Source of the DNA: Gonatopus flavifemur
Taxonomy: Eukaryota > Arthropoda > Insecta > Hymenoptera > Dryinidae
Direction of reading: 5' to 3'
Length of the DNA stretch: 64,000 nt
Assembly: GCA_018340375.1 (NCBI GenBank)
Contig: JAFFJZ010000001.1
Location: 41,346,001 to 41,410,000, forward strand
The notes under the pieces were generated by a model. It saw only the letters and a list, made by a program, of their open reading frames with translations. It was not told the origin of the DNA and made no database searches. Position numbers and translations under genes: made by a program. Positions 34,903 through 44,034 of this stretch are shown here, piece after piece (the first letter of the stretch is position 1; the number at the start of each line of letters is the position of its first letter).

Positions 34903-35145
34903 CACTGAGAGAAATAATGATTAATATCAAGAATTTAAATTCATGAATACTGCCATGAATACAAATTCTTGATTATAGCTAATATGTTATTGGCCCAAAG
35001 GAAATTTCCTTGAGTCGAGAAATATTTTCTTGATTTAAGAAAATTTCTTTTGGGCCAATAACATATTAACTGTAATCAAGAATTTTTATTCTTGGCAGTA
35101 TTCATGAATTAAAATTCTTGATATTAATCATCATTTCTCTCAGTG
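34903..35145. mobile_element. Long palindromic MITE, CACTGAGAGAAAT ends
   Basis: Ends CACTGAGAGAAATAATGATT and AATCATCATTTCTCTCAGTG are inverted repeats flanked by TA. The pairing runs nearly the full length: TATCAAGAATTTAAATTCAT is mirrored near 35106, and GTTATTGGCCCAAAGGAAAT near 34988 by ATTTCTTTTGGGCCAATAAC near 35044. It is 243 bp and would form a very long hairpin if transcribed. Only about 130 bp separate it from the MITE to its left. Confidence 0.9.
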
Positions 35146-35224
35146 TACATTTATAAAAAATTGATCAGCGTTAGTCGTTCGAGTCTCCTTGATACGTAAC
35201 GAGATATTTCAGTTCATTGGTATA

Positions 35225-35520
35225 GTTTTGTAAATCAGAGTGCGATTTATCATGAATGCGAGCGAAGTGAGTTCCATTCGGAATACAATTGGGAATAATC
35301 GTCACTTGAAATAATAATTGGCAAGTGGATTGAGCGTCATCAAGATTATAAAAATGAGAGCAAAGCGAGCATCACTTGGAATGTTAGTTGGCGAACAGGA
35401 TGAGCGTCGTCATCAAGATGATAATAAGGCGAGCGAAGCGAATGCCATTTAGATTGTGATGATGCCAGCGTTGCCAGCGTCGTTTATTGTACGAAGATGC
35501 GAGCGAAGTGAACTTCTTTC
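35225..35520. repeat. Degenerate GCGAGCGAAGTGA array
   Basis: The word GCGAGCGAAGTGA (or GAGAGCAAAGCGAGC, GCGAGCGAAGCGA) occurs at about 35258, 35355, 35429 and 35499. Between occurrences lie GATGAGCGTCGTCATCAAGAT or GATTGAGCGTCATCAAGATT, and TTGGCAAGTGG or TTGGCGAACAGG. The spacing is irregular (97, 74 and 70 bp), so this is an eroded tandem array. No coding frame runs across it. Confidence 0.7.
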
Positions 35521-36886
35521 TTCATCAAAATACAGACCTCCTTGATGTGAAACGAATAATGAAATTTCTCTGTAATTTCAATTCACGATTCTAGTAGTTG
35601 CCAACTTTAAATCTGAAATAACGAAACATCCAAAGATCACAGTTCAAGCGAAACACAAGGGACTTTTCATATTTAAAAATATTATTCTATTGAAAAAATA
35701 AGTATTAGATGTTTCGTTTGGAAAGGAAAAGCATTTATATTAAGTCCGTAACAACGATTAGGAAGGTATGAATCTGCGCTTGAGGGAATTCAACTGGCAA
35801 ATACCTCTTTAATGAGAAATAATTTAATCAACCATGCTTCATTTTGAATTAAGGATCGCAATGACATCCTTCATTCCGAATCGTTCTAGATCTGTTATTC
35901 GAAAGTTAGAATACCGGTTCTCGGACACTTGAAAAGAGGGGTAAAGACAATTAATCTCCCCAGAATATTATACACTTAGGTTTTATCGTGATTAGTCAAC
36001 TCTCACAATATGCCTCGATAATTAATCTAATATAGTTACCAATAGTAGCAAAATCAACGGATTCCATGCGATCTTTCTACTCATAGTTTAAGGAATTCTT
36101 AGTAGTTGAATATTTGAATTTCATAACCGATTGGTACGAATATTCTTTCTTCATCACTACAATCCTCCAGGAAAAAATCTGCCCACTCTGCTGCAATAAA
36201 AATGTTAATCTTCCGATCAAATCTCTCTGTTGTTGAATTAAAGTCGGTAAAAAGCATGAACGAGAATAACCAAAACATTATTTTCCCGACGAATTCTCAT
36301 TTCTGAACGATAATTCAGCCCTTGCCTTCTCCATTTTTCACGCCGAGAAGAACAGACTTTTGCTCCCCCATCTCCACCATTCTCTCTTCCCCTATCCGTA
36401 TCCAAAGGAATCTGTATCCATTTCACGGGTCAAAGACAAACTTGATACACAAGAGAAATAAAAAACATTTTTAACAACAAAGTTTTTGTCAAATTATCCT
36501 CCTCCAAAGGATCTTGTACCTCGAACGATGTATTTTTTTTGCCTTCCTTGTGACATCCTTGACGGGAAAAACAGTTCTTCTCGTCCCCTGCAATTACATT
36601 TTACACCTATGCTCGTGAGAAATGTGTTTTCGAGGATAGAATTTCCATAAGAGGATAAAGTGACGAATGGAGAATTCGTAATGTTTCTCTTATTTCAAAA
36701 TTTTCTCACATTTTTTATATCGATATTCTCCACGTATTAACATAGTATATTTTCAATTGAGTGCCGATAAAAGACTGAACAAGTTCTTCCACCTTCAATT
36801 GATAACTGAATTCAATCAAATCCGTGGTTGTTACGAGCACGCATCGTTGAACGAACGATGGATTTCGATTGATTCGGTTATCAATT
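35521..36886. other. No gene recognised
   Basis: AT-rich unique DNA. Only random-looking short frames are present. Confidence 0.4.
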
Positions 36887-36983
36887 CCCGGTTAGAAATG
36901 GTTTGCGGCCTCTCCTAGGTCTCGTTCGACTCTGGTCAGGTCTTGAAAAACCCTATAGGATGAGATCGATCATTTCTAGCTCG
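36887..36983. mobile_element. Decayed CCCGRTTAGAAAT MITE
   Basis: Left CCCGGTTAGAAATGG and right GATCATTTCTAGCTCGG are approximate inverted repeats of the CCCGAGTAGAAAT family. The interior has CCTAGGTCTCG and GGTCAGGTCTTG as in related copies. A further fragment, ACTAGAATGATTCTTGCTAG, lies at about 37066-37087. Confidence 0.5.
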
Positions 36984-37129
36984 GTTGAGATTATGAATTT
37001 TGAACAGTACGCGTAGTGATCACTGTGGTGATTTTCCTAACTATTGTAAGGCCTTACCAGAAGCTGACTAGAATGATTCTTGCTAGAATAAACGACGAAG
37101 GAAAATTTACTGATCCGAGGTTTTAAATA

Positions 37130-37314
37130 TGGGATCGCAAATCTTTTGTCTTATCTAGCTAAAAACTTGCTGTCACAGTTGACTGCATTGCTGAGAGCAA
37201 TATGATCAATCGAAACAGCGAAACAGAGAGTCGACGCTTTTTGCTGTCACAACTGGAAAATCGCTGTCGTAGCCAACAAGATTGTTGTGATGGCAAATAG
37301 ATTCCAGCAAAAAG
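37130..37314. repeat. AGCAAA-family repeat fragment
   Basis: Words TAGCTAAAAACTTGCTGTCA, TTTTTGCTGTCACAACTGG, AAATCGCTGTCGTAGCC and AGATTCCAGCAAAAAGTA match the 59.6 kb element in order, including CAACAAGATTG before a TTGTGATGGCAAATAG block. It ends directly at the TA that starts the neighbouring TTCCAG-family element. Confidence 0.65.
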
Positions 37315-37316
37315 TA

Positions 37317-37640
37317 CACTAAGAAATTTCTGTCGGCAACTGCACGTAAATGTTCCGAAGTCATTACCACATACACGTATTTTACCGGAAATTTACACAC
37401 AAATGTACGCACAAACATTGAACCAACTTCAACCCACTTCTAACGCAAAAGTGGCTAGTGTTCGCCAAGAATGGGTTGAACTTGGCTCAATGTTGATGCA
37501 CACAGGGGTACTGAAAAGTTATAGGAAAAATCCCATAAAGTTCGGAATTTTAAGTTGAATTTCTAGGAAATTCCATATACATTTATCGGAAATTGATTTC
37601 CTATCGCATGATCAAAATTTTCCGGTTATTTGTTACAGTG
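37317..37640. mobile_element. TTCCAG-family element, copy 2, with inner inverted repeat
   Basis: The left end CACTAAGAAATTTCTG and right end TTTGTTACAGTG are loose inverted repeats with TA on both flanks (37315-37316 and 37641-37642). Both halves have TTACCGGAAATTTAC and TTTTCCGGTT words. A strong inverted repeat sits inside: CATTGAACCAACTTCAACCC at about 37416 and GGGTTGAACTTGGCTCAATG at about 37473. That is possibly a smaller nested element. No coding capacity. Confidence 0.6.
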
Positions 37641-38485
37641 TATCCAGAAAAACCAGATTTCGCTGTCATAGGGGATTTGTTCTTCTCCGTATGGCTGAAT
37701 AGTTGTTGGTTCTCTTTTTCAAAGGAGATCTGTACATTTTCTCCTCTCCTTCGATTTTTTCATAACTCATAAGATTATTGTATAGTGGAATGAAGGTCAT
37801 TAACATTATTATATCTCACAATTAACCTTTTATACAGGATACATACAATTTTGTAATATTCCTAGGTTCTTTCAGGTAGATCATGGCAAATAACCTGACA
37901 CGATGCAATTTGTCAGAAATGAATTGACAGATATTCATTATAAACAAGTTTACAAAAATAAAAGAAAAAAAACAATCGATAAGGAGAAATCAAATAATCA
38001 TGAATAAAGCATTTGAATTGAATGATCGAATTAGACACACTTTCAAAAGGATAAGATCTGAATGAAATATCATCACATTGCGAGCGTGCTACGAATGAGA
38101 TGATAAGGATGCTGTACACACTGTTTGAAATATGAAAGTAAAATTGAAAATGACTTCAGAAGTGTCTTGCTGCAATGCGAAAACACAAATCTGACGAAGA
38201 AAGATAGCTTCCCGTGGTCTTTACGCACAGAAAAAGTCATGAACGAAAGAAATATACGGAAACTAGAAAACGATTTCTACTGTGATCAATTATCTTGACG
38301 GGATGTGGATAACATAATGCAATAAAAATAACTCATAAGCGTTTGTGAATATAAAGAGTTGGATCAGAATGTTTGAATGAATTGGTTGATAGTTCACAAA
38401 TGAGTTTGGAGTTTAAATTTATTCTAATTCAAAATTACTGATATTTATCATTCTCATACTTCTTTGTCCGGTCACACTGGAAAGA
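37641..38485. other. No feature recognised
   Basis: AT-rich unique DNA without a gene or repeat end that I can support. Confidence 0.4.
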
Positions 38486-38489
38486 TTTT

Positions 38490-38715
38490 ATTTGAAAAAT
38501 CACCGTGAAATTTCAGTGATCGAGGGACAAGTAGAAATTTTTGTAAATATCACCGTGCATTTTGTAAAATTTATGGAAATTATCGCTTTCAACTGTTTGA
38601 AAACTCACTCATTTTTACAGGCTGCACAGCGATTTTTTGAAAGATTTTCACTTGTGCTTCGATTACTGGAATTTCACGGTACTTTTCACAACAAAATTCT
38701 TCCGGTGCCACGATT
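38490..38715. repeat. Interspersed repeat, copy 1 (ACCGTGAAATTTC type)
   Basis: It aligns in order with 48785-48988: AAATCACCGTGAAATTTC and AAATTACCGCAACGTTTC, then GGACAAGTAGAAATTTTTGT and GGACAAGTAAAAATTGTCT, GCATTTTGTAAAAT and GCAGCTTGTAAAAC, CGATTACTGGAATTTCACGG and CAATTACTAAAATTTTATGG. The plus-strand frame at 38492-38764 is therefore repeat-derived, not a gene. Confidence 0.55.
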
Positions 38716-39026
38716 GGATCTCAGATCAATTGGAACTATCCGTGGCGTGTATAGACATAGATGAGAAAAATTCAAGCTCGCTCCAGGGTTGAAACTTGTA
38801 CTAGAACCAAACCGCGGTTAAGAACAATTAGGCCGATCGGCCCAAATATTACGATCGATAATAACATTGATGTTGTCCTTTGATTGTTTCGATGTGTTCA
38901 ATGAACAATAGATCATCGCATATTTGTTCATCCTCCAGGAATGACTATTGTAAGTGATTCAAGTTCGGCACAAGCGTAAAACACAAGCTTCAGTTGAGAA
39001 CAATGGTTTCAATATTGTGCACAACA
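38716..39026. other. No gene recognised
   Basis: Unique AT-rich DNA with a small palindrome AGGCCGATCGGCCC at about 38831. Confidence 0.4.
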
Positions 39027-40575
39027 CACTGAGAACAATTGTACCGTGAAAAGTCCCATCATTGTCATGCAAGTTCAGGATATTCTTGAAATCCAACACA
39101 ATGTAGATTCAATTTTATGGAAACAAAAAAGCCATCACGGGCAAACATAGGTAATATGATAACCTTATAATGTAGGGTAATTGTGCCAATATTGCGGCAC
39201 TTAAGAACTTGCCTCCATTTCTTGGAATAGAAAATTGATGAAATAAAAATCTGATGCCCACAAAATTCCTCTTGACTCATACAATCTTATATCCATTAAG
39301 GGTGTGCGAGCCCGAGTCATCGGGTTTTTATCGGGTCGGGTCGGGTCGGGTACCCGTCGAGTCGGGTTTTTCAATTACCCGAGTTTTTCGGGTACCCGAT
39401 TACATTCGGGTAATTCAAATATAGCAAACGTTTTCCTCAGCAGGAAATATTGTGACAGCAACTCGATCAAGATTGCTGACAAAACATGTGGAAGAGTTGT
39501 GCTTCCTCCATTCAAATTTAAAAATATGAAAAAAGAATGATATTTATAAGAAGAATATTTATTTTCATTGATGTTCAAGATTCTATATTGTGGTTACTAA
39601 ATACGAAAATAGATAATATATTATTTATGAGATATAAATGTGATTATATTTTTTAATTGAATTAAAAAATAAATATGAACATTCCATGAAGCAATTTGGA
39701 GATTTCTTGATGCGCTGCATAATCAATTACATGGAGTAACAACCTTAATAGACTTGTAGTGAATATGGCATTCTTCATATTAGAATTGAATTCATATGAA
39801 ATCCCCTCATTTCTACAATCGCTCAAGACAATTTGTCCTTAAAATATCAACGGCAATGGCAACTTCGAATAGAAGTTGAAAATATTAAATTTAAGCGATT
39901 ATATTATATTCGGGTACCCGACTTGGAAAACCCGATTTAATCGGGTACCCGACCCGACCAGAAAAGAAATACAAATACCCGAACCCGACCCGATAAAAAG
40001 TGCTACCCGCACACCCCTAATATCCATGATGAGATTGGGAGAAAATGAAAAGTGTACTTGATATTAAATAAATGAATGATGAACAACGTTTCCCTAAATT
40101 GCACTTTGTGCGCTCAAATTGCACCATGTACGCCTTCAGATTATTTTGAGTTCAGGGGAATATATCCAATCGAACGATAGAATATTTCACTACCCAGATT
40201 TACCACTTTTAGACTTTATACTTGCAGTTTTACTTGCCGTATAAAGGAATATAAACTCAACGTTTTATCAACACAGGAAATCAACCAAAAATGAGACGAA
40301 TTCACAGAATTTGTTGTAACTAGCGTAAGACACACACCAACAAATCAAAACTCAGTGACGTGATTTGATTGGAGTTCAAGTTCATGTTTCACTTGCGTAA
40401 AGGATTGTGCGCGTTTCCGTTTTACCGATACGCTAGTGGTACAGTTTAGGCGCACTCCTCCTACTATGATGACAGTAAACTCCCTTAAGATTAAACCTAC
40501 ATTCAGTTAGATTCCAAAAGTATCCTGAACTTGCTGATAATGATGGGACTTCTCACAGTAAAATTTGTCTCAGTG
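39027..40575. mobile_element. Element with CACTGAG ends split by an hAT-like insertion
   Basis: The left end begins CACTGAGAACAATTGTACCG and continues AAAAGTCCCATCATTGTCAT, GCAAGTTCAGGATA. The right end contains TATCCTGAACTTGC, TGATAATGATGGGACTTCTC and finishes AAATTTGTCTCAGTG. These are inverted repeats of about 65 bp with gaps, flanked by CA on both sides. The 723-bp hAT-like element at 39297-40019 sits inside. Removing it leaves a host element of about 825 bp. No transposase frame is visible in the remainder. Confidence 0.72.
39297..40019. mobile_element. hAT-like non-autonomous element with CGGGTACCCG repeats
   Basis: Flanked by a perfect 8-bp direct repeat ATATCCAT at 39289-39296 and 40020-40027. 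The ends TAAGGGTGTGCGAG and, in reverse complement, TAGGGGTGTGCGGG are inverted repeats. Eight-base target duplications with short ends of this kind are typical of the hAT superfamily. The subterminal regions carry repeated CGGGTACCCGA and GGGTCGGGTCGGGT words in both orientations, which could be transposase-binding sites, while the core (about 39430-39895) is very AT-rich. No transposase is encoded. Confidence 0.9.
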
Positions 40576-40932
40576 CACCAGCCGGTTGTAGAAATTGGTA
40601 AATGAATTATTATTATTATTTTGAATCCGAGAATCGTTGTCAACCTACTCTTCTGTTCTTTCTTTTGGATTTCATTAACTCTTTCGCAGTTATCAAATAG
40701 GGCTTCGCACGAGACTCGCGTTAAAGAAAGATAAAATAGTTACCAATAAGTGTTCTAATCTCTTGTAATACCAATATGATCAAGGTAATTTGAGAAGAGT
40801 ATAAATGAAATCAACGGAATGGGGTGACGCCTTGATCATTCAAACAAAATCAGCAAAGGTATATAGTATATCGGAATATGCAACGAAACCTGCACCGAGA
40901 CCGAGGCTAGTTCCAAGACTGAGAGGTTATCT

Positions 40933-41346
40933 TAGCCCTTAGTGTGCACATGGGGTCATTTTGACCCCAAAATTTCAATCTACAATGAGTATTTTTCCTT
41001 TATGTAGCTTCAATTTCAGATATGTTTTTTACAGGCAAAAAATTTTTCTGTTCTGAAATCTCAAAAAACAACTAACCAATTTTCTAACAAAAGTACATAG
41101 CTATTCAGATATCCAATGATAAAGATACACTGTGAAAAGAAAGTCTTAATCTGTTTGCATCCTCATTTCAGACAATGTTTTTTCCATTGTGTCGGCAATT
41201 GTTTATTTGACTTGATTTGTTTGCATCATAGATTCAGTCAAGAAATGAGCTCAGTTCAAGACTTTTTTTTACAGTGTAGCTAGAGTTGTCAAATTGACCC
41301 CATGTGCACTTAATGATCCGCTACAGAAGTGTGCACACTAAGGGTT
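40933..41346. mobile_element. Nested element with CCCTTAGTGTGCAC ends
   Basis: CCCTTAGTGTGCACATGGGG at the left, and at the right GTGCACACTAAGGG together with GACCCCATGTGCAC, form inverted repeats. GGGTCATTTTGACCCC near the left end is itself palindromic. A near-perfect 8-bp repeat GGTTATCT/GGTTATCC flanks it (40925-40932 and 41347-41354), which would again suggest hAT. An alternative reading is degenerate TTAA-type flanks (TTAG and TTGG), as for piggyBac. It lies wholly inside the 801-bp hAT-like element. Confidence 0.75.
41128..41276. mobile_element. MITE with CACTGTGAAAAGAAAGTCTT ends, third nesting level
   Basis: Ends CACTGTGAAAAGAAAGTCTT and AAGACTTTTTTTTACAGTG are inverted repeats, with TA on both flanks (41126-41127 and 41277-41278). 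Only 149 bp. It interrupts the CCCTTAGTGTGCAC element, so it is the youngest of the three layers. Confidence 0.85.
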
Positions 41347-41506
41347 GGTTATCCTCTTCGATGAAATCGGAATTTCAAGTAATTTTGTTACACCTTAGGT
41401 AGAAGCTTCATTCCGTTCAAAATTTTTATGTCTTCAATGTTTAGAACAGTAAATATAGATCATTTTTCAATTTAAGACCAGTCTCGTGCGAAGCCCTATT
41501 ATCAAA

Positions 41507-42480
41507 GATGCAAGATTCGCTCAGTCTCAACCCCAAGCCAATTTACTGTCCTCCCTAAAGAAAAATAGTAAGAAAAATGTGTTTTAATCCTATTATTTTT
41601 TTCCTTCTACCCTGCAAATGTACATAATGAGTCATAATATTCTTCCATACTTTGATGAAATATACGTATAAATATACCAACTACTAAACGTATATATATT
41701 CAGCATGTTTCCTTGTTTTCTTTTTCCTGTTCTCGAAACCGGATCTATCATGGTTTAATCATTATCATTCATGCATGATTAACGGCATGGTCATGGACGC
41801 GATGATACGTTACATCCACACACTCAAAGAGTTCAGAACAAATTGAAAAGTTCAAGAAGGATACAGAAATATTTCTCCTACTACCTCTGTATGTTTTCTG
41901 GTCTGTCTTTGTAAGTATCCAACCGCAAAGCCACATTATAAGAAAATAAGGATGCGAACAAACAGTATTTGCGCGCAAACATCACGATATCTCTATGTAC
42001 AGAACACTCGACCATGGGGGCCCCTCTTACTCACGAGTTTCTTTTCAATCTCCTCCCTCCCTTTCTTTTTCTTCTTCCTTGCCTTCTCTCTCCTCCTCCT
42101 CCTCCTCCTCCTCCCCCTCTTATTCTCCTTCTTCCGTTCTTATTTTCCCTCTGTTGTTTCTGTTAATGCTATGAACTTTTCGCAATACTCTCCTGTCTCG
42201 CTATGTGTGCCTTCCCAAATTTAGAATTACAACTATGTTTTGTACGGTTCTTAGGTTCATACAACGAGACAAGGAATGGAATTCAATCGGAAATGATTTT
42301 CAACTTGTTTCTGGTTAATGATGAATTGTCTTGATGATGATTCTGTATTATGTATCTATTGGAGCGTGAAACAGAAGAAATAATACTCTAATTCTATACT
42401 GAGTTGACAAGAATTTAGAATTGAGAGATGAGGTTGTCACTGATTTCAAGTTGGAGTTTCAGAAGAGGAATAGTTGAGAA
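41507..42480. other. Unique DNA with a pyrimidine-rich tract
   Basis: No exon is recognised. From about 42035 to 42150 the plus strand is almost entirely C and T, including a (CTC)n microsatellite at about 42090-42114. The 90- and 65-codon frames over this stretch are repeat artefacts. Confidence 0.5.
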
Positions 42481-42499
42481 CATCATCCCATGTGGAAAT

Positions 42500-42835
42500 G
42501 TACACACGGGCCGCTACTGGCGCGGTACTGTTGCCAGAGTTGCCAGTACTGGCAAATCCAACCTTGCCCTTATGGGGCCAGTGGTTTGGACGGTACTGGC
42601 AAGGAGTCGGAATGATAACATGATTTTACATAAGGGCCAGTAAAACATTTACCGCCACGTCGGTAGCGATATTTGGTGTGTGCCTACTATGGTGGCACTC
42701 TGGCATTGCAACAGAATCAGTTGTTCGGCCAGTACTGGATGAGAAGTGGTAGAGGGTCGAAATAATACATCCTACATAGGAATTCAGACCCGACCCAGTA
42801 CTGGCACAGTGCTGGTAACTTTGTGAATCTATTTT
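42500..42835. repeat. TACTGGC-rich repeat block
   Basis: The words CAGTACTGG, TACTGGC and GCCAGTA recur in both orientations (TTGCCAGTACTGGCAAATCC, GGCCAGTACTGGATG, CCCAGTACTGGCACAGTGC). The segment is GC-richer than its neighbours. The same words appear at 43033-43870, 46080-46165 and 50880-51320, so this is a dispersed family with internally repetitive structure. No terminus is clear. Confidence 0.6.
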
Positions 42836-42859
42836 TCTCATCACCGTTATCTGAGGAAG

Positions 42860-43010
42860 ACGCTTTGGAAGTGGTTTCATGGAAGTTCACTGGGCGAGGA
42901 TTGAACCCGGGACCTGCGAGTGAGAAACAGAGTCTCTATCACATCAGCTAATCTCCGAGTTGACAACGGACCACTTAAATTCCCATTCATTGCACCAATT
43001 CCCTTGAAGT
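42860..43010 (-). repeat. tRNA-derived SINE, copy 2
   Basis: On the minus strand a GGAGATTAGCTGATGTGATA segment (A-box-like, about 42938-42957) is followed by TTCTCACTCGCAGGTC and CGGGTTCAATCCTCGCCC (B-box-like, about 42893-42910). The copy at 28195-28365 has the same order and orientation. It shares further flanking blocks such as GGAAGT(GG)TT, GAAGTTC and CCATT(T/C)ATTG. This matches a SINE with a tRNA-like head. No direct repeats flanking the insertion could be identified. Confidence 0.7.
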
Positions 43011-43032
43011 CACGCAATTTACCATAGACTCC

Positions 43033-43870
43033 GTAGTGAAACAAGATTCTACCAATACTGGTTCATTGTTCTCTATCGAACGTATTGAATGATCATACCA
43101 ACTCTGTCTTGATACTGGCGCGACTCCGGCTCACTACAAAAATCAAGTTGCCAAGATCGTGATTTTAATGTCAATCGACTACCGATTCCGTAGTCAACCA
43201 GAGTCCCACCAATACTGGTACCATGTCGTCTATCGAACATATTGAATCATAGTACCAACTCTGGCTCAATACTGGCGTGACTCCGGCTGGCCACAACAGC
43301 CGAGTTGCCAAGATCATAATTGCAACATCAATCGACTATCGATTTTGTAGTCAGCCAGAGTCATATCATTACTGGCATATCGCCGTCTGTTGTACATACA
43401 CTGAGAAAACAGATATCTTGGAAAATACTATAATTTATGGATTTTTGGCGTTGGTCTAACCCGAGTCATAATATTTACATGGACGAACCTCTAAAAGTCC
43501 CATAATTTCTTGGACTTTTATAAAGAAGTATGGTACCTTCCTCATAAAAGTCCCAGCCATCATGGTACTTTTAGAGGTATCTTCAAGTAAATATTCTGAC
43601 TCGGGTCAGACCAATGCCAAAAATCCATAAATTATGGTATTTTTCAAGATACCTTTTTCTCCGTGTATGGAATGATAATACCGACTCTGGCTGAATACTG
43701 GCGCGGTATCGTTTCTCGAAATCCTGGGTATTGTCCAGACAGTATTCATTCGATACTGACCCTATACCGTCTGTCCACGCGAGCCAATACCGGCTCAACT
43801 CCGTCGAACATGTACAGCCAGTTGAAAAACAGTAATGGGCCTGAACAGGAACAGTTGTTTTTGCCGAAGT
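43033..43870. repeat. 157-bp tandem array, interrupted by a MITE
   Basis: Units begin GTAGT(G/C)AAAC or GTAGTCAACC at 43033, 43190 and 43347, exactly 157 bp apart. Each has TACCAATACTGG or its variant, TCTATCGAAC(G/A)TATTGAAT, ACCAACTCTG, ATACTGGCG(C/T)GACTCCGGCT, AGTTGCCAAGATC and ATCGACTA(C/T)CGAT. The third unit is cut by the element at 43399-43665 and resumes with ATAATACCGACTCTGGCTGA. The remainder to about 43870 carries more distant ACTGGC words. Confidence 0.82.
43399..43665. mobile_element. MITE with CACTGAGAAAACAG/CTCCGTG ends, in a tandem array
   Basis: Left end CACTGAGAAAACAGATATCT and right end AGATACCTTTTTCTCCGTG are inverted repeats, flanked by TA (43397-43398 and 43666-43667). 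Arms pair far inward: ATACTATAATTTATGGATTT with AAATCCATAAATTATGGTAT, and GGTCTAACCCGAGTC with GACTCGGGTCAGACC. 267 bp, non-coding. Confidence 0.88.
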
Positions 43871-44034
43871 CTGGCAGTAACCTTTCCCTTGGTAATACAT
43901 GGAACTGAATGAGTGAAGTTCCCAGTTGGAGCCTGGATCGAAGGAAGGAGGGGATTTTTCTCTCCCCTCAACTTTTGTTGGGGAAAAAATTTCATTTTCT
44001 CTCCCTCACGTGTACATCAATCCACGCAAACAGG

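Larger units (their letters stand above)
40698..41498. mobile_element. hAT-like element with TAGGGCTTCGCACGAGAC ends
   Basis: The ends TAGGGCTTCGCACGAGAC and GTCTCGTGCGAAGCCCTA are perfect 18-bp inverted repeats. They are flanked by a perfect 8-bp direct repeat TTATCAAA (40690-40697 and 41499-41506), the hAT hallmark. Total 801 bp, of which about 410 bp is a second element at 40933-41346. The remaining host sequence has no transposase frame, so it was already non-autonomous or has been reduced by deletion. Confidence 0.92.

Noticed and set aside
35225..35520. CRISPR-like spaced repeats
   Set aside because: The repeats are irregularly spaced and diverged, and the window is clearly animal DNA; it is an eroded tandem array.
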